Positions 32,221 through 41,410 of a DNA stretch of 64,000 nucleotides are shown here, piece after piece. The translations under genes and the position numbers were made by a program. Position 1 is the first letter of the stretch. Every line of letters begins with the position of its first letter. Source of the stretch: Nocardia jiangxiensis NBRC 101359 (GTDB lineage: Bacteria; Actinomycetota; Actinomycetes; Mycobacteriales; Mycobacteriaceae); NCBI RefSeq assembly GCF_000308615.1, contig NZ_BAGB01000041.1, positions 372,001 to 436,000 of the forward strand, written 5' to 3'. The notes under the pieces were generated by a model that worked only from the letters and a program-made list of their open reading frames with translations, had not been told where the DNA came from and did not search any database.

Positions 32221-35200
32221 GGCTGTCCCTGGGTTTCGGCGGCGAGCAGCGGGGCCCACAGGCTGCGGGCGAGGGATCCGAAACGGGTGGATTCACCCGC
32301 CGGATCCGGTTCGGCCAGTTCGGTTTCCAGTAGTTCCAGGCGCGGGGCCGGGCCCCAGATGTAGCGCAGATAGCGGTCGGTGTGCTCACCGAAGGGCTTG
32401 GGACCGTGTGGGCCGCCGAGGAATTCCTGATCGGCGGCCGTCCGGGCCTCGTCCACACTCGCACCCTGACAGCGGCGCTCCGCGTAGACCGACGAGGCGG
32501 CCGTGGCGATCGGCAGCGGTTCACTCAGGCCCAGATCACGCAACCCCACCAGCTCGCGCAGAATATCCTGTGCCACAGCGCCATTGGGGGCGGCCAGCAC
32601 CGAACGCCATGCGGGACGGCCGAATCGGCCGCGGCCGATGGTCAGCGCCTGCCAACTCTGATGCCGTTCGGTAGCGGCCAGAGCCAGTACCCGCACCCAG
32701 GCCGCGATCCGGTGTTTGGGGGCCAGGCGGGAGAACGTGGTCCGCACCACCGCATCGTCGTGCACATCGGCGACCGTGCCGCGCAGCAGTCTCCCCTCGC
32801 CCAGATCGACCGCGATATCGATACTGCGAGAAGGTATTTCATGGATCGGCCGGGCCACCCGAACCAACCGGTCGACGGTGCTCTCGATCTCGTCCAGCAC
32901 CGCCCCGCCGAGCCCGAACGGCGGCAGCGTCCCGCGCCGCCATTCGGCCGCGCGCAACGTCTCGGGCTCGGCGCCGTGCAGACGCGCGGTCAACATGCGC
33001 TCGCCCATATTCCATTTGGTGAGGCCGTCCAATTCGATCGGCAGCCGCTCGTCGATCTCCTCTTCCTCCTCGGGCACCCGGATCCCCAGGCGCTGCCACA
33101 GAAATGCCCGGACCGGATGTTCGACGAACGAGATCAGTTCCGCGAGTTCCACATCCGACCGTGCGGCGGCGGGCAGCGGTGCGGGCAGGAAGCTCGTCGG
33201 CGGATTTACCGCACCGGCCGCGGCCTGCGCACCGGCCAGGGCGATCGCATCGAAGCTGAACGGGCGCACCGGATCGAAATTTCGACTGTCGAAGGCCTGC
33301 AAGGGATGTCGTGTCACCACCGAATCGAGACCAGCCCCCGGTTGCGCGGCCAGCACGTCGAGCAGCTCGGCCAGCGGGATCGCGGGCGGGCGATGCGCGC
33401 CGGTGACCGGATCGGCCCCGGTGTGCAGTACCACCAGCCGCTCCCCGGCCGCCATGATCGCTTCCAGCAGCAACTGACGATCCTCGCTGCGCGAATCGCG
33501 TTCTCCCACATGTGGATCGCGTGCCAGCACGTCGTCTCCGTCGATACCGCCCGCCCGGGGAAAGACCTCGTCGTCCAGGCCCAGCAGAACCACCACGCGA
33601 TGCGGCACCGAGCGCATCGGCGCCAGCGTGCACACGGTCAGCTCACCGGTGCGGAAATTGGTCCGCACGGACCGCCCGGCCAGCCGCGAATGCAGCAGCG
33701 CGGCAATATCGGGCAGCCGCAATGCGAGATCGCCGCCGTGTTCGAGGGCCGCGCTCAATTCACGCCGCGCCTGCACGGCCTGCCAGGTGTTCGCATACGA
33801 CACCTCGGTCAGCAGATCCAATGCCCGGCCGAGCACCTGCGCCCACTCGTGCGCCGGGCGCACGCCTCCGGCCGGATCGACCGGCGTCGGCCCGCGCAGA
33901 TCACGCACACAGACCGCGAGACGGTCGGTGAACTCGGCGAACCGCCCGGCAAGATCCACATCGCCGGAGTCCACGTCCTCGAGTGGCAGTGCGAGATCGA
34001 GCCAGTCCTCGGATGATTCGCCCGCCGCGACGCCCAACAGGATCCGGTCCACCGCGGCGTTGAGCGTGTTCTGCGCGAAGTCGCCGAGCCCGAACGCCTG
34101 CCGCTGGCGCTGCCCGATCCCCCATCGCGCACCGGTCTCGGCCGCCCACTCCCGCAGCCGCTCGATATCGTCGTCGTCGAATCCGCACCGCATCCGGACC
34201 GGTTCTGCCGCAGCCAGATCCAGTACCTGGGTGACGGTCACCCGGCCATCGGCCAGGTCGAACAGCGCCAGCAGCACCGCGAGCACGGGATTGGCGGTGC
34301 CGGCCGTCCGGTCGGCGAGCCGCACGCGCAGGTCGTGCGCGGGATTGCTTGCGGCCGTGGCAGTCTCGCCCGACCGAGGATCGGCATGCGGTTGCCCGAA
34401 CGCCGCTCGCACCAGCGGCGCGAAACTTTCCACGTCCGGGCACAGCACGATCACATCGCGCGCCTCGAGGGTCGGATCCTCGGCGAACAGGCCCAGCAGG
34501 ACGTCCCGCAGCACCTCCACCTGCCGGGCGGGCCCGTGACACGAGTGCAGCCGCACGGTGTCGTCACCGGGCATCGGATCCGGCAGCGGCGGCCACACGT
34601 CCGACCGGATCCCCGCCTGCAACCTGGAAAGCACTGTGCTCGAAATTGTTTCATCACCGCCCGGATGATGAACATCGATCGCCGGGCCCATCCTGCGCAC
34701 CCGCTGCTGCAACTCGCGCACATCACGTCCCAGGGCGGCCAGCAGCGGATGCGCAACAGCCAGCGCACTCGAATCGGCCGACCGGCGCGCGGCATCGGGC
34801 GCCGGATCGACCGCGTTCAGGGTGGCCCACATCGCCGGACTCGGATGCACCAGCCACACGTGCACGTCGCGATGTTCGGCCAGCACGGACAGCACGTTCA
34901 CCTGATCGACGCTCAACCGGGACGGGCCGAACAGCGAAATCCGTTGCGGCAGTTCGATGATCTCGGGTTCCGCGCGCAATCGCGCACACGCCTCCGACAG
35001 TCGTTCCGCGGGACTCGGCGTGCCGATCCCCGCGCGCAGCCGCCGCCACAGCTGGGGCTGCCACCGCAGATCCGCCGGAAGCTCCGCACCGAATCCGTCG
35101 GTATCCGCCCCTGCGGCCCAGTCGGCGATCACACTCGGCCGCTGGGTGGCATAACCGTCGAACAGCGCCGCGACGCCCGCGGCCGTGGCGAACCGCCGAC

Positions 35201-35600
35201 CCGCGCGATACGACCGTCCGGACGGATCGTCCGCACCGAGATGCCGCGCCGGAACCGCACACCACGTCTCACCGACCGAGGCGTCGAGCACCCGCAGCAG
35301 CGACCACACCATGCGCTCGGGCGCCCACGGATCCGCGTCGGCGGCGATACCGCTCGCCGCGCCCAGCACATCGGCGATCAGCCCGGCCACGGACGTGAAA
35401 CGCACATTCGCACAGACCCCGTCACCGGCGTCACCGCCCAGCACCCCGGCCAGCCGCTGTGTGAGCCAGCGCTCCACCCCCTTGGCTCCGACCGCGACGA
35501 CCTCGGCCGCGAACGGGTCCTCGAGCGGCCGGGCCAGCACCGACGCGAGCTCACCGGCGAGGGTGTCCGCCCGTTCGGCCCGGTGGATGTGCAGCGCCAT
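32217..35600 (-). CDS. recC: RecBCD subunit C
   Basis: 1127 residues from ATG 35600, with a GAGAGG site. The opening 'MALHIHRAERADTLAGELASVLARPLEDPFAAEVVAVGAKGVERWLTQRLA' is characteristic of RecC; 'LSVDQVNVLSVLAEHRDVHVWLVHPSP' and 'RVVVLLGLDDEVFPRAGGIDGDDVL' are inactive remnants of helicase and nuclease folds that read Chi in the Proteobacterial enzyme. Scaffold of the complex; splits the duplex and channels the 3' strand. In mycobacteria this enzyme serves single-strand annealing while AdnAB is the main resection enzyme; the same split of work may hold here. Head of the operon, long upstream gap. Confidence 0.95.
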   Translation of the reverse strand: MALHIHRAERADTLAGELASVLARPLEDPFAAEVVAVGAKGVERWLTQRLAGVLGGDAGDGVCANVRFTSVAGLIADVLGAASGIAADADPWAPERMVWSLLRVLDASVGETWCAVPARHLGADDPSGRSYRAGRRFATAAGVAALFDGYATQRPSVIADWAAGADTDGFGAELPADLRWQPQLWRRLRAGIGTPSPAERLSEACARLRAEPEIIELPQRISLFGPSRLSVDQVNVLSVLAEHRDVHVWLVHPSPAMWATLNAVDPAPDAARRSADSSALAVAHPLLAALGRDVRELQQRVRRMGPAIDVHHPGGDETISSTVLSRLQAGIRSDVWPPLPDPMPGDDTVRLHSCHGPARQVEVLRDVLLGLFAEDPTLEARDVIVLCPDVESFAPLVRAAFGQPHADPRSGETATAASNPAHDLRVRLADRTAGTANPVLAVLLALFDLADGRVTVTQVLDLAAAEPVRMRCGFDDDDIERLREWAAETGARWGIGQRQRQAFGLGDFAQNTLNAAVDRILLGVAAGESSEDWLDLALPLEDVDSGDVDLAGRFAEFTDRLAVCVRDLRGPTPVDPAGGVRPAHEWAQVLGRALDLLTEVSYANTWQAVQARRELSAALEHGGDLALRLPDIAALLHSRLAGRSVRTNFRTGELTVCTLAPMRSVPHRVVVLLGLDDEVFPRAGGIDGDDVLARDPHVGERDSRSEDRQLLLEAIMAAGERLVVLHTGADPVTGAHRPPAIPLAELLDVLAAQPGAGLDSVVTRHPLQAFDSRNFDPVRPFSFDAIALAGAQAAAGAVNPPTSFLPAPLPAAARSDVELAELISFVEHPVRAFLWQRLGIRVPEEEEEIDERLPIELDGLTKWNMGERMLTARLHGAEPETLRAAEWRRGTLPPFGLGGAVLDEIESTVDRLVRVARPIHEIPSRSIDIAVDLGEGRLLRGTVADVHDDAVVRTTFSRLAPKHRIAAWVRVLALAATERHQSWQALTIGRGRFGRPAWRSVLAAPNGAVAQDILRELVGLRDLGLSEPLPIATAASSVYAERRCQGASVDEARTAADQEFLGGPHGPKPFGEHTDRYLRYIWGPAPRLELLETELAEPDPAGESTRFGSLARSLWAPLLAAETQGQP

Positions 35601-36124
35601 GGACCGCCTCTCCGTCTCTTCCGCGCGGCTTGCGACACCGCGACCGGTGAACTGCGCCCCCGACCCGGTCGCCTGCCGATCGACCACGCGACATTACCGC
35701 CTGCGATCGTGCCGCCCACGCGGCCCCGCACCCGAGACCGTTCGTCCCCGCCCCGGCGAACCGCACGTGACGACTCGAACCGCTAACCGGGCCCGACAAT
35801 CGTGCACCCGCGCCAGGCCGACCCCACGCCCGACACACCGTGACGATCCGGACACGCCGACGATCACATCGACCTCGAATCCGACCCCGAGACAACCCCC
35901 GACCCATGGCTACTCTACAGCGAATAGTGCTGAACACCACATTGTCCGTAATTCTCGATATATACCAAATTCGTAGCAACACAAGCGGATCCACGCGCAA
36001 CCGCGAATCCCCGCATCGACCGGGACTCACCACCGCGTGTCACCCCGGCGGACGGTGCGTGATGTGCCACAGTGCTCTGCGGGGAGGCAACGGGAGAAGC
36101 GGTTTCGAAAGGCTGGTTCGGTAG
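35601..36124. other. Intergenic region between recC and a small ORF
   Basis: About 520 bp with no convincing gene. The half near recC is very GC-rich; from about 35920 to 35990 it becomes AT-rich (GTAATTCTCGATATATACC), probably promoter DNA for the small gene at 36125 and perhaps for recC on the other strand. No strong dyad was seen. Confidence 0.4.
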
Positions 36125-36331
36125 ATGTCTGCGTCGGTGATTCCCCTCGTACCCAGATCAGGGTTCACGGTTCGCCGCATGGGTGACCGCTGGGAACTGG
36201 TCAATTCACGCCACTACGGCCGCGCGATCGTGCTGAACTCCTGGCCACGCGACCGCCACACCGAAGCCTTCTCGCACTGCTACCGGCTCAACGGCCGCAG
36301 CGTCGAGGACCTGCTCGCCGCATTCCGGTGA
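36125..36331 (+). CDS. Small conserved-looking protein of unknown function
   Basis: 68 residues from ATG 36125, preceded by GAAAGG at 36106-36111. The product is soluble and basic, with an antiparallel-strand look: 'GFTVRRMGDRWELVNSRHYGRAIVLNSWPRDRHTEAFSHCYRLNGRSVEDLLAAFR'. Charged and aromatic residues are evenly spread, as in a real small domain. No family recognised. Isolated between recC and the serine hydrolase gene, with AT-rich DNA on both sides. Confidence 0.6.
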   Translation: MSASVIPLVPRSGFTVRRMGDRWELVNSRHYGRAIVLNSWPRDRHTEAFSHCYRLNGRSVEDLLAAFR

Positions 36332-36467
36332 GGCGCACCGCTGTCCCATATGGGACCGCAGCACCGCCGAAATGCACTGCGCAACAATATTTACAGCGAA
36401 CTAGCATAATGTGCGGCAGACCTCAAGACGTGCGTCCGATGCAGATGTCTGTCTAAGGTGTTGCACC

Positions 36468-37358
36468 GTGCGTTATCCCCGTTCCGCCTCGCGCGCCAGT
36501 CGCCCCTCACGTATGGCCCTCGGCGCCTGCGTCCTCGCCGCCGGCCTGATGGCCACCGCACCGGCCGTACACCCGGCCCCTGCCACGGCGTTCCCGATTC
36601 GCGTCCAGGGCTGTGTCAACGGCTTCGACTGCGATATGAGCCAGCGCATCGCGCAGGTCAACTCCTACCTGTCCGGACGGCCCGGCGTCACGGGTTACGT
36701 TGTGCGCGACCGGAAAACCGGCGCGGTCTACAGCAACGGCAATGCCAACACGCCGATCTGGACGGCCTCCACGATCAAACTCGCCATCGCCGAGGATCTG
36801 ATCAACCGGCAGCGCGTCGGCGCGATCGTGATCACGCCGCAGGATCGCACACTGCTCGAGTCGATGCTGGCCACCTCCAACGACAACGCCGCCGACATCC
36901 TCTGGACCAAATTCGCCGGACCCGACCACCGGGCCTTCAACAACGCGTTCCGCGCCAACGGCATGACCGGTCTGGCCCCGCAGCCCACTCCCGCCGGGAA
37001 GGTGTTCCCGGACTGGGGTTTCCAGAAGTGCACCGCCGCGGACCTGGACCGGCTGATGTCCAACGTCCTGGACCACATGAACCCCGCCGACCGCAACTAC
37101 CTGGTCGACCGCATGCGCAAGGTCGACACCAACCAGCACTGGGGCGTCTGGGGCGCGGGCGCGTCGATGAACCCGGGCCTGAAGAACGGCTGGTCCCAGG
37201 AGCGCAGCGGCTGGGTGGTCAACTCGGTCGGCTTCGCCGGTCCCAACGAGCGCTACACCCTGGCCGTCATGAACGACCTGGGCAACAAGGGCGGCTACGA
37301 CGACGGCGAGCAGACCACCACCCAGGTAGCAAAAATCCTGCTGAGCGGAAGAAGCTGA
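36468..37358 (+). CDS. Secreted serine hydrolase of class A beta-lactamase/DD-peptidase fold
   Basis: 296 residues from GTG 36468. A signal peptide (about 1-42) is preceded by a long Arg/Ser-rich n-region. The penicillin-recognising motifs appear in order: S101-T-I-K104 (SxxK), S137-N-D (SxN) and K239-N-G (KTG variant). The gap between first and second motifs is short and an Omega-loop Glu typical of true class A enzymes is not evident, so it may be a lipoprotein-like or peptidoglycan-active hydrolase (mycobacterial LppW-type) rather than a resistance enzyme. Two cysteines (49 and 55) follow the signal. Monocistronic. Confidence 0.7.
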   Translation: MRYPRSASRASRPSRMALGACVLAAGLMATAPAVHPAPATAFPIRVQGCVNGFDCDMSQRIAQVNSYLSGRPGVTGYVVRDRKTGAVYSNGNANTPIWTASTIKLAIAEDLINRQRVGAIVITPQDRTLLESMLATSNDNAADILWTKFAGPDHRAFNNAFRANGMTGLAPQPTPAGKVFPDWGFQKCTAADLDRLMSNVLDHMNPADRNYLVDRMRKVDTNQHWGVWGAGASMNPGLKNGWSQERSGWVVNSVGFAGPNERYTLAVMNDLGNKGGYDDGEQTTTQVAKILLSGRS

Positions 37359-37387
37359 ATCTTCGGCCTCCGCTGCGCTCCGGCGGG

Positions 37388-37416
37388 GCCGTGGCCCCGA
37401 GGGGCCGAGCCACGGC
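37388..37416. terminator. Hairpin between convergent genes, possible intergenic repeat unit
   Basis: GCCGTGGC (37388-37395) pairs with GCCACGGC (37409-37416); inside it GGCCCC-GA-GGGGCC can form an alternative compact hairpin. The surroundings (CTCCGGCGGGG, CTTCGG) look like a dispersed Nocardia-type intergenic palindrome. It lies between the serine hydrolase and P450 stop codons. Confidence 0.5.
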
Positions 37417-37492
37417 CTTCGGAGTTGGCGTTGTCGGGGGTGGGCGGAACTCAGGTGACGGTCGGCCTTCTCGTGATTGCCGGGCTTGACGC

Positions 37493-38950
37493 TCAGCGCC
37501 TGCGCAGGTGCATGGGCGCGCCGTCGCGGGGGAACGGGATGGTGTTGAATCCCCAAGGCATCAGGTAGCTTTCGGGGATCAGCCACTCGTATTCGCGGAC
37601 CATGGCGGCGATGGCGACCTTGACCTCCAACATGCCGAAGTGCATGCCGATGCACTTGTGCGCACCCGCGCCGAACGGCATCCAGGCCAGGCGGTGGGAT
37701 TTGTCCTCGCGGCGGTGTTCGGCAAACCGTTCCGGATCGAAAACCGCTGGGTTGGACCAGTATTCGGGCAGCAGGTGGTTGATTCCGTAGGCCAGGTCGA
37801 TATGCGTGCCCGCCGGAATGTAGTGGCCCGCGATCTCGGTGTGGCGCACCGAGCGACGCACCAGGCCCGGCACCGGCGGCACCAGACGCAGGCTCTCCTT
37901 GATCACCAGCTCCAGATCGTGCAGTTCGTCCAGGTCGGCGATGGTCGGCGGGGCACCGTTGGTCTTCGCGTGCAACGCCAGCGCTTCGGACCGCACTCGC
38001 TCCTGCCACTCCGGGTGGTGTCCCAGGTAGTAGGCGACCGCGGTGGCCGTCGTGGTCGTGGTGTCGTGTGCGGCCATGATCAGGAAGATCATGTGATTGA
38101 CCACGTCGGCATCGCTGAACTGCTCGCCGTCCTCGGTGCGGGCGTGGCACAGCGCCGAGAAGAAGTCCGGGGTGTCCGAACGACGCTTCTCCGGCAGCAT
38201 CCGCTGGAAATACGACTCGAGCACCTTGCGTCCCTGCACCCCGGCTCGCCAGGCCGTACCCGGCAGCGGCTGCCGCACGACCGACAGCGCGGCATGGGTG
38301 CAATCGATGAACGCCGCGCCCAACCGCTGGCGTTCGGGCCCGGGATCCGCGTCCATGAAGACCTCGCTGGCGGTCTCCAGCGCCAGATCCTTCACCGTCG
38401 GATACAGCTGCACCCGCGCACTGTCCGCACCTGCGGGCACCCACCCGGCGATGGCCTTCTCGACGGCCGGACCCAGCTGCGCCAGATAGGCGACCAGCCG
38501 GTCGCGGGTGAACGCCTGCTGCATGATCCGGCGGTGGTACATGTGCTCGTCGAACTCGAGGAGCAGCAGTCCGCGATGGAAGAACGGACCGATGAAATAG
38601 TCCCAACCCTGTCCGAAATCGTTGCGGCGCTTGCCGATCACCTCGTCCACGGCCTCGGGCCCGGCGACCAGCACCCGCTCCACGCCCAGCGCCTTGTTGT
38701 AGCTCACCGGGCCGTAGCGGTGGTATCGATCCATCATCTCCGCGGTACCCCAGCGCAGGTACTGCAACGCGCGACCCAGATACGGCAGCCCGACATCACC
38801 CCGGACGGGGAGCTGTCCACTTCCCTCGGGTGGGGTGGCAAGTGACAGTTCGCGGGATGGGAGCAGACGTAGCATCCGGTCGATCGGATGCTGGTCGGGT
38901 ATCTGCAGAAGTCCGAGGTTTTCCCGTTCCGCACTGTCGACGCTGACCAT
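37493..38950 (-). CDS. Cytochrome P450, CYP136-like
   Basis: 485 residues from ATG 38950. Conserved P450 parts: I-helix 'FLIMAAHDTTTTTATAV', K-helix E-x-x-R in 'IKESLRLVPP', 'WSNPAVFDPERF' and haem loop 'FGAGAHKCIG' with the thiolate ligand C433. The segment 'QGWDYFIGPFFHRGLLLLEFDEHMYHRRIMQQAFTRDRL' and the N-terminal 'PPEGSGQLPVRGDVGLPYLG' closely resemble mycobacterial CYP136, which belongs to the eukaryote-like CYP51/CYP3 style branch. Substrate unknown, likely a lipid or terpenoid. No ferredoxin gene nearby. Divergent from a TetR gene 54 bp away. Confidence 0.9.
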   Translation of the reverse strand: MVSVDSAERENLGLLQIPDQHPIDRMLRLLPSRELSLATPPEGSGQLPVRGDVGLPYLGRALQYLRWGTAEMMDRYHRYGPVSYNKALGVERVLVAGPEAVDEVIGKRRNDFGQGWDYFIGPFFHRGLLLLEFDEHMYHRRIMQQAFTRDRLVAYLAQLGPAVEKAIAGWVPAGADSARVQLYPTVKDLALETASEVFMDADPGPERQRLGAAFIDCTHAALSVVRQPLPGTAWRAGVQGRKVLESYFQRMLPEKRRSDTPDFFSALCHARTEDGEQFSDADVVNHMIFLIMAAHDTTTTTATAVAYYLGHHPEWQERVRSEALALHAKTNGAPPTIADLDELHDLELVIKESLRLVPPVPGLVRRSVRHTEIAGHYIPAGTHIDLAYGINHLLPEYWSNPAVFDPERFAEHRREDKSHRLAWMPFGAGAHKCIGMHFGMLEVKVAIAAMVREYEWLIPESYLMPWGFNTIPFPRDGAPMHLRRR

Positions 38951-38971
38951 GAACGAACCTTTCAATTAAAA

Positions 38972-38995
38972 GTACACCCCGTACATTACCGGTAC
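38972..38995. promoter_or_regulatory. Candidate operator between P450 and TetR genes
   Basis: Three GTAC palindromic cores occur at 38972-38975, 38981-38984 and 38992-38995 in an otherwise AT-rich 54-bp divergent gap (GTACACCCCGTACATTACCG then GTAC). The pattern and position suit a TetR dimer pair covering both start regions, but the exact dyad axis is not clear. Confidence 0.45.
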
Positions 38996-39004
38996 GATGG
39001 CAGT

Positions 39005-39733
39005 GTGACAAGGGATACACCGCGCGAACCGCGCCGCCCTCGGGGGCGGCCGCCCGGTCCGTCGCGTGATCCCGCCGTCCGCCGCGGCGAAATCCTGGAC
39101 GCCGCCGAACGTGTCGTCGCAGCGTCCGGCACCCCGATCACCATCGCCCAGGTCGCCGCCGAAGCCGGATACGCCCGCACCGCGGTCTACGCGGTCTTCC
39201 CGGATATGCCTGCCCTGGTCGACGCGCTCGCCGAACGGCACATGGAAGGTCTGCTCGCCGCCGCCGACGCGATTCTGGCGAAGCCTATGCCCGTTCGCGA
39301 GATGTTGCGCGCCATCGTGGCGCTGGTCTGTGATTTCGTCGACGCGGATCCCAACCTGCACCACCTGCTCATGCAGCGCTTGCAGTCCGACGAATCCGGC
39401 GCGAGCATCGTCGGCCACCACCGGCCGCTGTTCGCCCGGCTGTCCGAATGGGCCACCGAGGTCTTCGAATCCATCCTGCGCACCGTCGATGCGGATCCGG
39501 CGCTGGCTCGCATCTGGGCCAGCGCGACCATCGGCGCGATTCTGATGTCGGCCGAGGACTGGGGTCGCGATCCGGTGCGCGACCGCGCCGAATTCGTCGA
39601 CCGGCTCACCGCGTTCCTGTGGCCGTCGGTGGAGAGTATCGGCGGCGACCGCTTCGTCGGGCCGCTCGACCTGCCCGAGGAGCACGGTTCCGGGCCGGTC
39701 CCCGACCACCCGACACGCCGTCCGAAGGCGTGA
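39005..39733 (+). CDS. TetR family transcriptional regulator
   Basis: 242 residues from GTG 39005. A basic Arg/Pro-rich arm ('PREPRRPRGRPPGPSRDPAVRRGE') precedes the HTH: 'ILDAAERVVAASGTPITIAQVAAEAGYARTAVYAVFPDMPALVDALA'. The C-terminal helical domain is typical of this family. The gene overlaps no neighbour, lies back to back with the CYP136-like gene and probably regulates it, as TetR-P450 pairs commonly do in mycobacteria and Nocardia. Confidence 0.87.
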   Translation: MTRDTPREPRRPRGRPPGPSRDPAVRRGEILDAAERVVAASGTPITIAQVAAEAGYARTAVYAVFPDMPALVDALAERHMEGLLAAADAILAKPMPVREMLRAIVALVCDFVDADPNLHHLLMQRLQSDESGASIVGHHRPLFARLSEWATEVFESILRTVDADPALARIWASATIGAILMSAEDWGRDPVRDRAEFVDRLTAFLWPSVESIGGDRFVGPLDLPEEHGSGPVPDHPTRRPKA

Positions 39734-39835
39734 CCCGGACGCGCCGAGTTCCCACACTCGCCGTGACTGTCCGCTGGTCGCCGACTACGGTATGGCGTGT
39801 CGGAAGACCCAACGCAATCGCGCGAGGAGCGGGAC

Positions 39836-41260
39836 ATGAGCATCCAGACCGGCGGTAAGCAGCGCCATCGGGTGGTGGTGATCGGTTCCGGATTCGGCGG
39901 TCTGTTCGCCTGCAGGCATCTGAAGAAGGCGGACGTCGACATCGTCCTGATCTCCAAGACCTCCACGCACCTGTTCCAGCCGCTGCTGTACCAAGTCGCC
40001 ACCGGCATCCTGTCCACCGGCGAGATCGCCCCCGCGACCCGCATCGTGCTGCGCAAACAGCAGAACGTGCAGGTGATCATGGGCGATGTGCACGACATCG
40101 ACCTGGTCAACCGCACCGTCACCTCGGAACTGCTGAACCAGGACACCGTCACCCCGTTCGACAGCCTGATCGTCGCCACCGGCGCACAGCAGTCGTACTT
40201 CGGCAACGACCACTTCGCCACCTACGCCCCCGGTATGAAGACCATCGACGACGCCCTCGAACTGCGCGCCCGCATCCTCGGCTCGTTCGAGGAGGCCGAG
40301 CTGGCCACCACACAGGAGATGCGTGACCGGTTCCTGACCTTCGTCGTGGTCGGCGCGGGCCCGACCGGTGTCGAGTTGGCCGGTCAGATCGCCGAACTCG
40401 CCGATCGCACCCTGGTCGGCACGTTCCGCAACATCGATCCGCGCGACGCCCGCGTCATCCTGGTGGAGGGCGCGGACGCGGTGCTCAAGCCGATGGGCCC
40501 CAAGCTCGGCCCGAAGGCCCAGCAGCGGCTGGAGAAGATGGGCGTGGAGATCCAGCTCAACGCCATGGTCACCGATGTCGACGCGCGCGGGGTGACGATC
40601 AAGGACAAAGAGGGCGAGCGTCGCATCGAGGCCGCCTGCAAGGTCTGGTCGGCCGGTGTGCAGGCCAGCGGCCTGGGCAAACAGCTCGCCGAACGCTCCG
40701 ACGGGACGCAGACCGATCGCGCCGGGCGCGTCATCGTCGAGCCTGATCTGACCATCAAGGGTCATCCGAACGTCTTCGTGGTCGGCGACCTGATGTCGGT
40801 GCCCGGAGTGCCCGGTCAGGCCCAGGGCGCGATTCAGGGCGCGACCTACGCGGCCAAGCAGATCACCGCCGAGGTGGCAGGGAAGCAGAAGCCCGCGGAC
40901 CGGGCGCCGTTCAAATATTTCGACAAGGGCAGTATGGCCACCATCTCGCGGTTCGACGCGGTGTGCCAGGTCGGCAAGCTGGAGTTCAGTGGTTTCTTCG
41001 CCTGGCTGATGTGGCTGGTGCTGCACCTGTACTACCTGATCGGATTCCGCAGCCGGTTCGTCACGGTCTTCCAGTGGTTCGTCGCCTTCCTCGGTCGCCA
41101 CCGCGGGCAGATGGCCGCCACCGAGCAGTGGGTGTTCGCGCGGTTGGCACTCGAGGCGCTCAACGGCAACGAGGACGACGCGAAGGAAGTGCGCACCGAA
41201 ACCGGGAACGGCGCCGCCGTCCCCACGGCGAAAGCGGCGGCGGACCCCAAGGCAGGCTGA
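39836..41260 (+). CDS. ndh: Type II NADH:quinone oxidoreductase
   Basis: 474 residues from ATG 39836, chosen over GTG 39797 because of the AGGAG site seven bases before it. Two dinucleotide folds: FAD 'RVVVIGSGFGGLFACRHLKKADVDIVLIS' and NADH 'LTFVVVGAGPTGVELAGQIAELA', plus the family motifs 'HLFQPLLYQVATGILS' and 'VFVVGDLMSVPGVPGQAQGAIQGA'. The C-terminal 'FFAWLMWLVLHLYYLIGFRSRFVTVFQWF' amphipathic/membrane segment anchors it to the inner face of the membrane. Passes electrons from NADH to menaquinone without pumping protons. Main NADH dehydrogenase in mycobacteria and a drug target. Monocistronic. Confidence 0.95.
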   Translation: MSIQTGGKQRHRVVVIGSGFGGLFACRHLKKADVDIVLISKTSTHLFQPLLYQVATGILSTGEIAPATRIVLRKQQNVQVIMGDVHDIDLVNRTVTSELLNQDTVTPFDSLIVATGAQQSYFGNDHFATYAPGMKTIDDALELRARILGSFEEAELATTQEMRDRFLTFVVVGAGPTGVELAGQIAELADRTLVGTFRNIDPRDARVILVEGADAVLKPMGPKLGPKAQQRLEKMGVEIQLNAMVTDVDARGVTIKDKEGERRIEAACKVWSAGVQASGLGKQLAERSDGTQTDRAGRVIVEPDLTIKGHPNVFVVGDLMSVPGVPGQAQGAIQGATYAAKQITAEVAGKQKPADRAPFKYFDKGSMATISRFDAVCQVGKLEFSGFFAWLMWLVLHLYYLIGFRSRFVTVFQWFVAFLGRHRGQMAATEQWVFARLALEALNGNEDDAKEVRTETGNGAAVPTAKAAADPKAG

Positions 41261-41263
41261 GCC

Positions 41264-41285
41264 GCCGAATTTCCCGGTATTCGGC
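41264..41285 (+). terminator. Terminator of ndh
   Basis: GCCGAAT (41264-41270), an 8-base loop and ATTCGGC (41279-41285) form a perfect 7-bp stem starting three bases after the ndh stop. Confidence 0.6.
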
Positions 41286-41410
41286 GCTCGATGAACATCG
41301 ACCTCTTCGTTGAATACGGCTTTCCGCGCATAACCGGGTCTCGACCCATCCAGGGCCTGGACTGATCCGAATGCCGGATGTCGATATCCATGTAACGAAG
41401 AAAGGTCGCA

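Noticed and set aside
26723..35600. recCBD block considered as a possible defence or mobile island
   Set aside because: It is a standard housekeeping recC-recB-recD operon with no integrase, repeats or atypical composition.
36468..37358. Call as a classical class A beta-lactamase linked to the BlaI/BlaR pair
   Set aside because: The KTG motif is KNG, the Omega-loop glutamate is not evident and the genes are 25 kb apart, so only the fold-level call is kept.
39797..39835. GTG 39797 as start of ndh
   Set aside because: No ribosome site, while AGGAG sits seven bases before the in-frame ATG 39836, which also gives the usual N-terminal length.
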